Source: CAZOKO01 sp964580455
GTDB lineage: Bacteria > Desulfobacterota > WTBG01
Direction of reading: 5' to 3'
Length of the DNA stretch: 13,046 nt
Assembly (NCBI GenBank): GCA_964580455.1
Contig: CAZOKO010000079.1
Span: forward strand, 1-13,046
Shown piece after piece: positions 1 through 6,361 of this stretch. Every line of letters starts with the position of its first letter. Position 1 is the stretch's first letter. The position numbers and the translations under genes were made by a program. A model generated the notes under the pieces. It was not told the origin of the DNA and did no database searches. It was given only the letters and a program-made list of their open reading frames with translations.

Positions 1-43
1 CTGTATGCTCAAAGAGATATAAAATCACCCACACTCCTACACG

Positions 44-571
44 ATGACCCAAAATAAATTTGCAACATTAGAAGTTTACGCTGGTCATCCCTTCGATGAA
101 GAAGATTGGGATTTAGGGTTTAAAGAAACACACACCTTTCAAAATGTTATGGAAAATCCCATGGGAACACTCACCTATATGTCCCTTTACAATACCACAG
201 GGGAACAAACCTATTTCAACCAGGAAGAAGGGCATACTCCCACCTTTGAATTCAGAGGAATCTGCTGGATGATGAGTCCGCACAACCCCAATTTAACCCA
301 GTATGAGAAAGATGTCTGTTTCTATCTTAATCAGGCATTTTCTATGTATCATGGCATGCGAGATGATTTTATCGCCAATCTATTTATTATGACAGAGGAA
401 TTTAATAACTCACCTACTGATAGTGCTGCCTTTGGGTTGGGGAAGAGAGTTGTGCCCCCATATGACTACGGAACATCCAATATGATGGCTGCCAAATATA
501 ATCCTAAAAAGAAGGGACTAACTAAAGACCAAAAGATTGAATTGCTTGAGAAATTGAGAATACCTCTTTAG
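44..571 (+). CDS. Hypothetical protein, 175 aa, unrecognised
   Basis: I do not recognise this protein. It has no obvious signal peptide or membrane segment. It is rich in aromatic and acidic residues and has two cysteines (in RGICWM and KDVCFY). The last 20 or so residues are lysine-rich and probably helical (LTKDQKIELLEKL), resembling a short C-terminal docking helix. Codon usage and amino-acid composition look like a real protein. The start is uncertain: ATG at 44 is the first in-frame ATG but no ribosome binding site precedes it. The frame is open only back to a TAA at 20-22. The seven codons between that stop and the ATG (NHPHSYT) and the six before the stop (CMLKEI) also read like protein, so this may be the distal part of a longer interrupted gene. 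It ends just before a strong bidirectional terminator. Confidence 0.6.
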   Translation: MTQNKFATLEVYAGHPFDEEDWDLGFKETHTFQNVMENPMGTLTYMSLYNTTGEQTYFNQEEGHTPTFEFRGICWMMSPHNPNLTQYEKDVCFYLNQAFSMYHGMRDDFIANLFIMTEEFNNSPTDSAAFGLGKRVVPPYDYGTSNMMAAKYNPKKKGLTKDQKIELLEKLRIPL

Positions 572-597
572 ATTATTTTCAAAGAACAAAGCAAATA

Positions 598-638
598 AAA
601 AACGCCAGCCTGGTCTGCTTGACCAAACTGGCGTTTTT
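598..638. terminator. Bidirectional intrinsic terminator
   Basis: A perfect 11-bp stem (AAAAACGCCAG at 598-608 with CTGGCGTTTTT at 628-638) encloses a second 5-bp stem, TGGTC/GACCA, with a TGCTT loop. A-run and T-run flanks make it work on both strands. It sits between the convergent 44-571 (+) and PilZ (-) genes. Confidence 0.9.
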
Positions 639-650
639 CACCATCCCACA

Positions 651-1019
651 TTATTTTTCCTCTTCCTTTCTCCAATCTTCATAAACATAATCCAGCAACT
701 CCCACTTATCCTCAGGATCTATCGTGATCAACTTAACACCACCCACAAAATTAAACTCAGGATTCTCTCTGAGCTCTTTGATCCACATCAGAGTACCCAT
801 AACACTAATTTCCTTCTTATTTGCAGGGATAACTATTTCAAATTGTAGAATTGAACCAATTTTTATTTCTTCCTGCATGTATATTTCAATACCCACACCT
901 TCACGGCTGACATCAACAACACAACAATCTCTCCACTCCTCTTTTCCTTCTTCCAAATACCGAGCACTAAATTGTGAGGGGAAACGTTTGTATTTTCTTT
1001 TATCCTCCATAAGACTCAT
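651..1019 (-). CDS. PilZ domain protein (c-di-GMP receptor)
   Basis: Small, essentially single-domain PilZ protein of 122 aa from ATG at 1017-1019. Both halves of the c-di-GMP site are intact: the RxxxR element (RKYKR, about residues 8-12) and DxSxxG (DVSREG, about 36-41). They are followed by the expected beta-barrel with a GTLMWIKE strand and a C-terminal acidic helix (DPEDKWELLDYVYEDW). Family knowledge says such proteins bind cyclic di-GMP and act on a partner controlling motility, adhesion or polysaccharide; nothing here identifies the partner. I chose this ATG because AGGAG lies 4 nt upstream. The frame extends to a GTG at 1056-1058 (135 aa, lysine/arginine-rich extra N-terminus) without a convincing ribosome binding site, and another ATG lies at 1008-1010. 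The gene is monocistronic as seen. Confidence 0.85.
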   Translation of the reverse strand: MSLMEDKRKYKRFPSQFSARYLEEGKEEWRDCCVVDVSREGVGIEIYMQEEIKIGSILQFEIVIPANKKEISVMGTLMWIKELRENPEFNFVGGVKLITIDPEDKWELLDYVYEDWRKEEEK

Positions 1020-1076
1020 TAGTCTCCTACTGTTAGTTAGTTTTCTTGCTTTTTTCACGCTACCTATAACATATAA

Positions 1077-1090
1077 TTACCTGTAGGTAA
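1077..1090. promoter_or_regulatory. Palindrome upstream of PilZ gene
   Basis: TTACCTGTAGGTAA has perfect 6-bp arms around a 2-bp centre and lies about 60 bp upstream of the PilZ start, beside a further TACCTAT at 1061-1067. It could be an operator for the minus-strand gene. No regulator is implied by the sequence alone. Confidence 0.35.
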
Positions 1091-1186
1091 AGCATGAAAA
1101 GGCAAGGATTAAAATGTTTTAATACTCCAAATCATCTATATTTCAAATATTATCGGCATAGGGCCATGAGATATTTAGTGATTTAT

Positions 1187-1212
1187 CTTAACAAACTTAA
1201 GTTTGAATTAAG
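1187..1212. promoter_or_regulatory. Palindromic candidate operator upstream of DedA gene
   Basis: CAAACTTAAGTTTG (1192-1205) is a perfect 14-bp palindrome, extended by CTTAA on the left and TTAAG (1208-1212) on the right with a 2-nt offset. It lies in the 292-bp non-coding region between the divergent PilZ and DedA genes. Symmetry of this length suggests a dimeric regulator site; which gene it serves is unknown. Confidence 0.4.
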
Positions 1213-1262
1213 TTCTACTTCTATTTGATTTTTGACGTTGATTATTATAAGGTAGGCAACGC

Positions 1263-1308
1263 GTCTGCTCAAAATTCAATGGACTTTTGAGCAGACAATG
1301 AAAAGTCC
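1263..1308 (+). promoter_or_regulatory. Two overlapping, mutually exclusive hairpins in DedA leader
   Basis: Hairpin A is a perfect 12-bp stem: GTCTGCTCAAAA (1263-1274) with TTTTGAGCAGAC (1285-1296) and a 10-nt loop. Hairpin B pairs GGACTTTT (1281-1288) with AAAAGTCC (1301-1308). Both need 1285-1288, so only one can form. The element sits 42 bp before the DedA start. This looks like an attenuator-type switch in a leader transcript, although neither hairpin is followed by a T-run. It could instead be a DNA-level inverted repeat. Confidence 0.4.
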
Positions 1309-1350
1309 AGTGATGACAGCAGAGAAGTCTAATAAGAAAGTTGAATTACC

Positions 1351-1956
1351 ATGATAGAACAAACCATTACAACACTAAATAATTTTCCTAATGAAACAAT
1401 CTACCTTTTTCTTTTCGTTATCGCATTTATCGAATATATACTCCCCCCAATTCCCGGTGATACAATAATGGTCTTTGGGGCTTATCTGATTGGGATAGGC
1501 AAACTGGATTTATTAACCGTTTATGTTTTAGTCACTCTGGGGAGCATGGGTGGATTCCTTGTATTATTCTTTGGGGGAAAGCATTATGGCAGAGAGTTTT
1601 TCATGAAGAAGAACTATCGCCTTTTCTCCAGGAAAATGATCCTGAAAACAGAAAAATGGTTTCAACGCTACGGAGTTGGACTAATTGCAGCTAACCGTTT
1701 TTTATCTGGAGCCCGTTCAGCAATTTCACTTATTGCAGGCATATCTAATATGAAGGTCTTTGCTACAGCACTGGCTGCACTTTTCAGCAGTATGATATGG
1801 AATGCTATTTTAATCTCTGCTGGTTACTTTTTAGGGAAAAACTGGCATGCTGTTATGATCATTATTAAAAGATATAATCAATTTGTAATTATAGTAATCA
1901 TTTTGTCTCTCTTGTTCTATTTTTGGAAGATTAAGAAAAATAGAAACACTGCATAG
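1351..1956 (+). CDS. DedA/SNARE-associated family membrane protein
   Basis: The 201-aa length is typical of the family. Four or more hydrophobic segments are visible (roughly 17-50, 54-76, 108-132, 136-158) plus a C-terminal one at 175-192. The signature re-entrant element EYILPPIPGD (28-37) is present, as is the second motif NRFLSGARS (115-123) with the two conserved arginines R116 and R122, followed by LIAGISNM. DedA proteins are inner-membrane proteins. Some members translocate undecaprenyl phosphate or phosphatidylethanolamine-type lipids, and loss affects envelope integrity and proton-motive force. The exact lipid substrate of this one cannot be read from the sequence. The ribosome binding site before ATG 1351 is weak. 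The gene stands alone between a structured leader and a convergent tsaD. Confidence 0.88.
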   Translation: MIEQTITTLNNFPNETIYLFLFVIAFIEYILPPIPGDTIMVFGAYLIGIGKLDLLTVYVLVTLGSMGGFLVLFFGGKHYGREFFMKKNYRLFSRKMILKTEKWFQRYGVGLIAANRFLSGARSAISLIAGISNMKVFATALAALFSSMIWNAILISAGYFLGKNWHAVMIIIKRYNQFVIIVIILSLLFYFWKIKKNRNTA

Positions 1957-1973
1957 TCTCAAACTGTTGAGAC
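1956..1973. terminator. Hairpin between convergent DedA gene and tsaD
   Basis: GTCTCAA (1956-1962) pairs perfectly with TTGAGAC (1967-1973) around an ACTG loop, directly overlapping the DedA stop. It occupies the 43-bp gap between convergent genes, so a terminator role is plausible. The missing T-run makes it weak as an intrinsic terminator. Confidence 0.4.
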
Positions 1974-1999
1974 AGTGAAAACGATACAGAAAAGATACA

Positions 2000-3007
2000 T
2001 CAATTTCCGAGAGGCAAACGGGAAGAGGCATTTAAATCAAGTGAAGAGGTAATGCCCTTTTCAAGGTAATAATTACCAACTGCAGCAATCATGGCAGCAT
2101 TGTCAGTACAAAGATATGTGGAAGGGATAAAGACCTCTATGTCTTCTTTTTTTGATTGAATTGCCATTTTCTCTCTTAAACGGCTGTTGGCTGCGACACC
2201 ACCAGCCAAGACAGCTTTATCCACTTTACATCTCTTGGTAGCTTGAACAACTTTAGTTACCAGCACATCAACTACTGCCTCTTGAAAGCTCGCCACTATA
2301 TTTTTTGCATGACCATTATTTAGCTCACCATCCTGACGCTTTACATAGTGCAAGACTGCTGTTTTAATACCGCTAAAGCTAAAATCAAATGAATCTTTGG
2401 CAATAAGGGCACGCGGGAATTTAATGGCAGCAGCATTACCCTCTTTAGCCATCCTGTCAATAATCCCTCCACCCGGGTATCCCAAACCAAGAAGTTTTGC
2501 CACTTTATCAAAAGCCTCCCCTGCTGCGTCATCTCTTGTCTGCCCCAAAAAATCATAATCTCCCATAGCCCTGACATGATAGAGATTGGTGTGACCTCCT
2601 GAAACAACCAGTCCAACGAAAGGAAATTTAAGATCTGTTTCTTCCAGGAAAATGGTATTTAGATGACCTTCGAGATGATTGATTCCAATAAGAGGAAGGT
2701 TTTTTACATAGGCAATTGACTTGGCTATTGAAATCCCGACAAGAAGAGACCCCACTAATCCTGGACCTTTAGTTACTGCAATTCCTTCAATTTCATCCAG
2801 GGTTAGTTTTGCCCTTTCTAAAGCTTCTTTGATTACCGGAACGACAGCTTCTACATGCATACGGGAAGCAATCTCCGGAACAACACCACCATACTTTTTG
2901 TGAAAAGCGACCTGGGATGAAACGACATTAGACAGGATTATTTTTCCATCTTTTACTACTGACGCCGCTGTTTCATCGCAGGAAGATTCAATACCTAAGA
3001 CGATCAT
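2000..3007 (-). CDS. tsaD: tRNA N6-adenosine threonylcarbamoyltransferase TsaD
   Basis: Catalytic subunit for the last step of t6A37 formation in ANN-decoding tRNAs: it transfers threonylcarbamoyl from threonylcarbamoyl-AMP to A37 with TsaB and TsaE. The 335-aa length is full for a bacterial TsaD. The N-terminus MIVLGIESSCDETAASVV is the family hallmark. The metal ligands are present: H111 and H115 (NHLEGH) and D302 (CTDNAAM). The nucleotide-binding signatures TKGPGLVGSLLVG (79-91), SGGHT (about 136-140), FSFSGIKTAV and AGGVAANSRLR are also intact. The ATG at 3005-3007 gives the exact family start; the upstream ribosome binding site is poor (AGAG). It is cytoplasmic and essential or near-essential in most bacteria. 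It stands alone here with no tsaB or tsaE beside it. Confidence 0.97.
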   Translation of the reverse strand: MIVLGIESSCDETAASVVKDGKIILSNVVSSQVAFHKKYGGVVPEIASRMHVEAVVPVIKEALERAKLTLDEIEGIAVTKGPGLVGSLLVGISIAKSIAYVKNLPLIGINHLEGHLNTIFLEETDLKFPFVGLVVSGGHTNLYHVRAMGDYDFLGQTRDDAAGEAFDKVAKLLGLGYPGGGIIDRMAKEGNAAAIKFPRALIAKDSFDFSFSGIKTAVLHYVKRQDGELNNGHAKNIVASFQEAVVDVLVTKVVQATKRCKVDKAVLAGGVAANSRLREKMAIQSKKEDIEVFIPSTYLCTDNAAMIAAVGNYYLEKGITSSLDLNASSRLPLGN

Positions 3008-3124
3008 TCTCTAGCAATGCCTCATACTTACTTACTTTTCTCATGAGCCTTTTAAAAACGATTCTTTACATTTACCACAAAACTTCGTTTAAACAAAATG
3101 ATTATTTTGAAGTTCAAAGTAAAA

Positions 3125-3228
3125 TGTCATTGCGGGGAGGCCAAAGACCGATGAAGCAATCTTTTGAAAATGGCTCGGGACAGACTCAGCAATCCCATGA
3201 AATTGTTTCGCTATCGCTCGCAATGACA
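3125..3228. repeat. Dispersed repeat with inverted TGTCATTGCG ends
   Basis: The element begins with TGTCATTGCG (3125-3134) and ends with its exact reverse complement CGCAATGACA (3219-3228). Inside are GAAGCAATC and GAAATTGTTTCGCTATCG-type segments. From recall, this TGTCATTGCG...GCAATC style is that of short palindromic repeats found between genes in many delta-proteobacterial, Nitrospirota and candidate-phylum genomes. It is non-coding and occupies part of the 363-bp gap between tsaD and arsR. No transposase is present, so it is non-autonomous or a REP/MITE-like relic. Confidence 0.7.
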
Positions 3229-3291
3229 GGCTATTGAATGTCAACTTATTTAATCGTTCACCAAAGATTAATTTTTTTATTATATATGCTC

Positions 3292-3320
3292 TTGACAAAA
3301 TTGAATGGAATTGTTATAAA
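3292..3320 (+). promoter_or_regulatory. Sigma70-type promoter of arsR
   Basis: A consensus -35 TTGACA (3292-3297) and a -10 TATAAA (3315-3320) are separated by exactly 17 bp, with predicted transcription start near 3327. This is the best sigma70-like promoter I see in the window, and it drives the arsR-led block. Confidence 0.8.
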
Positions 3321-3326
3321 TAGACA

Positions 3327-3340
3327 TAGCTAATTAGCTA
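3327..3340. promoter_or_regulatory. Palindromic operator overlapping arsR transcription start
   Basis: TAGCTAATTAGCTA is a perfect 14-bp palindrome starting just after the -10 box, where a repressor would block transcription. ArsR-family repressors bind AT-rich palindromes in this position, so it is probably the autoregulatory ArsR site. The binding itself is inferred. Confidence 0.65.
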
Positions 3341-3370
3341 ATTGTATATTACATCAACTGTGAGAGATAT

Positions 3371-3718
3371 ATGAGAGAATTAGTTAAGGTATTTAAAGCA
3401 CTGGCAGACAAAAACCGTCTTAGGATTTTAAAGATGCTCCAGTACAAGAAGATGTGTGTGTGTGAATTGTCTGCAGCCCTGGGTATTACACGTCCCAGTG
3501 TTTCCAGACATCTCAGCTTAATGAAAGATGCTGGATTAGTGAGTGATGAAAGAAATGGTCCCTGGATTGATTACAGCCTCTGTGAGGAAAAGATAAATCA
3601 CTATGCCCCTGTTATTAAATCTCACTTAAAAGGATGGATCAATAATGATTCTAAAGTTAAAGAAGACCTTACAAAAATAAAGTCCCTGAACAGGGAAAAT
3701 TTATGCAGTAAGGTTTAA
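3371..3718 (+). CDS. arsR: ArsR/SmtB-family metalloid-responsive repressor
   Basis: 115-aa winged-helix protein. The N-terminal helix (VFKALADKNRLRILKML, 7-23) leads into the classic metalloid site MCVCEL, with C29 and C31 on alpha-3. The recognition helix is TRPSVSRHLSLMKDAGLV (40-57), followed by a wing with GPWIDYSL. Family knowledge: the CVC-type site, usually with a third cysteine, binds As(III) or Sb(III) and releases the repressor from DNA. C71 and C112 are also present and C112, near the C-terminus, could be an additional ligand, as in organoarsenical-sensing variants; which cysteine completes the site is not decidable here. A strong promoter and a palindrome at the start site lie upstream, which supports autoregulation. 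The ribosome binding site is weak (GAGAG). It heads the gene block that follows. Confidence 0.9.
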   Translation: MRELVKVFKALADKNRLRILKMLQYKKMCVCELSAALGITRPSVSRHLSLMKDAGLVSDERNGPWIDYSLCEEKINHYAPVIKSHLKGWINNDSKVKEDLTKIKSLNRENLCSKV

Positions 3719-3736
3719 TTTTTTTAAGATATAATT

Positions 3737-3756
3737 AGCAATTTAACTAAATTGCT
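3737..3756 (+). terminator. Hairpin after arsR, possible attenuating terminator
   Basis: AGCAATTT (3737-3744) pairs with AAATTGCT (3749-3756) around an AACT loop, followed by CTTTTG. The stem is AT-rich and the T-run short, so it is probably a leaky terminator or a processing site that would lower expression of the permease and later genes relative to arsR. Confidence 0.45.
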
Positions 3757-3822
3757 CTTTTGATTGATTAAATAGTTTCACTATCCCATATCAAACATAA
3801 AACCCATCAGGGGTTAATCGAA

Positions 3823-5130
3823 ATGAAGGAAGAATGGAAAAAGTTCGCATGGCTAATCGGAATATTTGTGGTTGCTTATCTTTTACCCCTAGGGAGCCCC
3901 AAGGTTAAGGAGGCAATTTATGAGGCATTCCGGCTGCTCCAGTGGTATGCTCGGGAGCACACGCTCGCCTGTGTAGTGCCTGCCCTTTTTATTGCAGGAG
4001 CAATTACTACTTTTCTCTCCCAGGCATCCGTGATGCGATATCTTGGCCCTAAGGCAAATAAAATGTTGGCTTATAGCGTTGCCTCAGTTTCGGGATGTGT
4101 GCTGGCAGTATGTTCATGCAGTGTACTTCCCATGTTTGCAGGGATATATAGTCTGGGGGCAGGTTTGGGACCAGCCACCGCATTTCTCTATTCAGGTCCA
4201 GCTATTAACATCCTTGCTATATTTTTAAGTGCCCGGGTGCTTGGTTTTGATATTGGTGTAGCCCGCGCTGTGGGAGCCATTGTCTTTGCTGTTGTTATAG
4301 GTCTTCTCATGGCAGGAGTTTTTAGAAAAGAAGAAAAGAGAAAAGCTGAAGCAGCCCTTCACATGCCTGAACCAGAGAAAGATGGGCGACCTTTATGGAA
4401 AACATCCCTTTACTTCTTCTGTATGATCTTATTTTTAGTCTTTAGTGACTGGTATAACCCCGGCGTTGCCAAGGTAACACTTCAAGATGGTACAGAAATG
4501 AAAGTACATGTGCGCTATGAAACAAAAGATGCAGTAACCCTGCAGATGTATGATGAAGGGGGAGAAACCACTCAAGAAACAAAAACCTACGATCGTTCAG
4601 AGATTAAGGCTCTCGAGCCGGTACCCAGCCTCACCCTGGCTATCCATAATATCCGCTGGTATCTGGCAGGAATAATGTTCCTCGCAATTTTAGCAATGGT
4701 GTCTTCATGGTTTTCGCGTGAGGAGGTTGGCCAATGGATGGCGGCAACTTGGGATTTTACCAAGCTCCTGGTTCCGCTTCTCTATGGTGGGGTATTTATT
4801 GTAGGATTTATTTCCGTGTTTATTCCGGAGAAGCAGGTAGCCTTGCTGGTTGGAAATAACAGCCTGTTTTCAAATGGTTTTGCCTCGGTAATAGGTGCCT
4901 TTTTCTATTTTGCTACCCTGACCGAGGTTCCCATTACTGAAATGCTTATGAAGCTGGGTATGGTGAAGGGTCCAGCCCTTGCTCTGCTTTTAGCGGGTCC
5001 AACCCTTTCGCTTCCTAATATGCTCGTTATCAGTAACATCATGGGTATTAAAAAAACTTTGTTGTTTATCTTTCTGGTGGTGGTAATGGCAACTATTACC
5101 GGAATTATTTTTGGATATATTGTTTCATGA
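3823..5130 (+). CDS. COG0701/DUF318 permease, ArsP-like, with inserted soluble domain
   Basis: Polytopic inner-membrane transporter of 435 aa. The first half has about five hydrophobic segments and the family motif GCVLAVCSCSVLPMFAGIYS (91-110) with C92, C97 and C99, then the GPATAFLYSGPAINILA loop (116-132). The second half repeats the pattern with TEVPITEM (367-374) and GPALALLLAGPTLSLPNM (383-400), as expected for the internal duplication of this family. Between the halves, residues 212-270 form a polar, beta-rich segment absent from compact ArsP proteins of about 315 aa. Characterised ArsP members export trivalent organoarsenicals using membrane cysteines; related permeases move other thiophilic metals. 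The ArsR regulator in front and ArsEFG-like genes behind argue for an arsenical, but substrate is inferred. It starts 104 bp after arsR. Confidence 0.8.
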   Translation: MKEEWKKFAWLIGIFVVAYLLPLGSPKVKEAIYEAFRLLQWYAREHTLACVVPALFIAGAITTFLSQASVMRYLGPKANKMLAYSVASVSGCVLAVCSCSVLPMFAGIYSLGAGLGPATAFLYSGPAINILAIFLSARVLGFDIGVARAVGAIVFAVVIGLLMAGVFRKEEKRKAEAALHMPEPEKDGRPLWKTSLYFFCMILFLVFSDWYNPGVAKVTLQDGTEMKVHVRYETKDAVTLQMYDEGGETTQETKTYDRSEIKALEPVPSLTLAIHNIRWYLAGIMFLAILAMVSSWFSREEVGQWMAATWDFTKLLVPLLYGGVFIVGFISVFIPEKQVALLVGNNSLFSNGFASVIGAFFYFATLTEVPITEMLMKLGMVKGPALALLLAGPTLSLPNMLVISNIMGIKKTLLFIFLVVVMATITGIIFGYIVS

Positions 5131-5255
5131 GCATAGCATAATTGGGCTAGATGAACGGGGGGTGAGAATACTATGAGGTAATGAATGGAACGTTACAAAA
5201 GATCAAATAAAAATATTTGCAATAATTAAAAACCGTTCGATAACAGGAGGAAATC

Positions 5256-5579
5256 ATGAGACTGCTAGCCGAATTTTTCCCAGAGTTTGCCGAGATGTTA
5301 GATAAAATTGACGATCTTTACAAAGAGAAGCGCACCATTGATGAGAAGTCTTATCAGTTTATCTGTTTTGCCCTTTCCATCAAGGCTCGTTCTAAACCAT
5401 GTGTCTTAAAGCATTTCAAAGGAGCTCTTGAAGCTGGAGCAACTGTAAAGGAATTAGCCTATATCCTTGCACTGGTTATGCGGGAAGCAGCAGGAGCTGA
5501 TGACTGCTGGACACACGATGTTCTGGGTGAATGGAAAGAAATACTCGCAGGAAACATTTCATGCGAATGTGAGAAGTAA
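5256..5579 (+). CDS. AhpD-like / carboxymuconolactone decarboxylase family protein, single-cysteine variant
   Basis: A compact, all-helical 107-aa protein with the CMD/AhpD fold: YQFICFALSIKARSKPCVLKHFKGALEAGATVKELAYILALVMREAAG. In AhpD-type members the motif is CxxCxxxH and acts in thiol-based peroxide or disulfide reduction. Here the first position is S46 and only C49 with H53 remain, so the classic intramolecular disulfide cannot form at that site. Other cysteines are C37, C84 (DDCWTH) and a terminal CEC pair (C103, C105) that could bind a soft metal or act as a thiol exchange site. The ribosome binding site AGGAGG lies 7 nt before the ATG. It sits between the permease and the arsE-like gene. 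A reductase, or a thiol adaptor for a metalloid, is inferred from context. Confidence 0.8.
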   Translation: MRLLAEFFPEFAEMLDKIDDLYKEKRTIDEKSYQFICFALSIKARSKPCVLKHFKGALEAGATVKELAYILALVMREAAGADDCWTHDVLGEWKEILAGNISCECEK

Positions 5580-5590
5580 GCGGTGCATGC

Positions 5591-5608
5591 AAGTATTGAA
5601 AAATACTT
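5591..5608 (+). other. Small GNRA-type hairpin between operon genes
   Basis: AAGTATT and AATACTT form a 7-bp stem capped by GAAA and followed by TTCTG, in the 77-bp gap before the arsE-like gene. It may be a weak terminator or an mRNA processing and stability element. Confidence 0.3.
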
Positions 5609-5656
5609 TTCTGCGAAAATCTGCGCCCTAATTTAATTCATAAGGAGTGGGGGAAA

Positions 5657-5887
5657 ATGAAAATTGAAATTTTAGGAACAGGTTGCCCTAAGTGCAAGAA
5701 ACTTTTTCTAAACACAGAAGAGGCTGTTAAGGATTTAACAATTGAAGCTGAAATAGTAAAAGTGGAAGATATTCAAGAAATTATAAATGCAGGAGTGATG
5801 ATGACGCCCGCTTTTGCTGTAGACGGCGAGGTAAAGTCGGCAGGGAAAGTTCTCAGTGTTGATGAAATAAAGAAAATCCTTGTTTAA
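5657..5887 (+). CDS. arsE: ArsE-like small thioredoxin-fold protein
   Basis: 76-aa minimal thioredoxin fold without a signal peptide, therefore cytoplasmic. The redox motif CPKC occupies residues 10-13 (GTGCPKCKKL), and the cis-proline loop GVMMTPAFAVDGEV (46-59) completes the active site. This matches the small TM0996/MTH895-type family known as redox-active disulfide protein 2. In Shewanella, the homologue ArsE works with ArsF in reducing nitroaromatic arsenicals. The symbol is assigned because the next two genes are the matching ArsF- and ArsG-like proteins in the same order. The ribosome binding site is a GGAG about 10 nt upstream. It would supply reducing equivalents to ArsG or ArsF, or act directly on the substrate; this cannot be told from sequence. 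Confidence 0.85.
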   Translation: MKIEILGTGCPKCKKLFLNTEEAVKDLTIEAEIVKVEDIQEIINAGVMMTPAFAVDGEVKSAGKVLSVDEIKKILV

Positions 5888-5908
5888 AATAGAAGAAGGG
5901 AGAAAACT

Positions 5909-6361
5909 ATGAAGGATAAAATCAAAGTTATAATCTTGTCTTTGCTCATTTTCAGTTTTTTCTTTATAAGTGCAGTCATTGCAAAAGCAGGGGAAACCGG
6001 GGCAGCATCCCAAAAGGAAGGATCAGGGAAAGTTGTTGCATTCTATTTCCACGGGAATTATCGCTGTAGCAACTGTAAAAAGATAGAACAATATTCTTGT
6101 GAGGCTATAGAAAAATATTTTAAAGAACAACTAAAGACTAAAAAGTTGGTTTTCAATATCATCAATACTGACTTCCCTGAAAATAAACATTTTGTAGAAG
6201 ATTACCAGCTCTATACCAGGTCTCTCGTTATTGCAGAGTTCAAGGATGGGAAACAGGTCAAGTGGAAAGATCTTACTAAGGTGTGGGATTACCTGAATGA
6301 CAGGGATAAATTTTATGAATATGTTCAATCAGAAATCCAACAATATCTGGAGAACATCTAG
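5909..6361 (+). CDS. arsF: ArsF-like periplasmic thioredoxin-fold protein
   Basis: 150-aa protein with an N-terminal export signal or anchor: a positively charged start, a hydrophobic run IKVIILSLLIFSFFFISAV (5-23), then a likely cleavage region after IAKA. The mature part has the hallmark FYFHGNYRCSNCKKIEQYSCEAI, with a CxxC pair C53-C56 and a further C64. A helical, lysine-rich C-terminus ends with YEYVQSEIQQYL. This is the pattern of proteins annotated as ArsF, the nitroaromatic-arsenical reductase partner. It starts 21 bp after arsE and its stop TAG shares its last base with the GTG start of arsG, which suggests translational coupling. Role: periplasmic thiol reductant or electron carrier. 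The enzymatic nitroreductase activity is inherited from named homologues, not shown here. Confidence 0.82.
   Translation: MKDKIKVIILSLLIFSFFFISAVIAKAGETGAASQKEGSGKVVAFYFHGNYRCSNCKKIEQYSCEAIEKYFKEQLKTKKLVFNIINTDFPENKHFVEDYQLYTRSLVIAEFKDGKQVKWKDLTKVWDYLNDRDKFYEYVQSEIQQYLENI

Noticed and set aside
724..1086. 120-aa frame antisense to the PilZ gene
   Set aside because: The opposite strand encodes an intact PilZ domain with both c-di-GMP motifs; the antisense product is low-complexity and has no domain.
3043..3298. Short frames on both strands in the tsaD-arsR gap
   Set aside because: They overlap the dispersed inverted-end repeat and have no ribosome binding site or recognisable protein.
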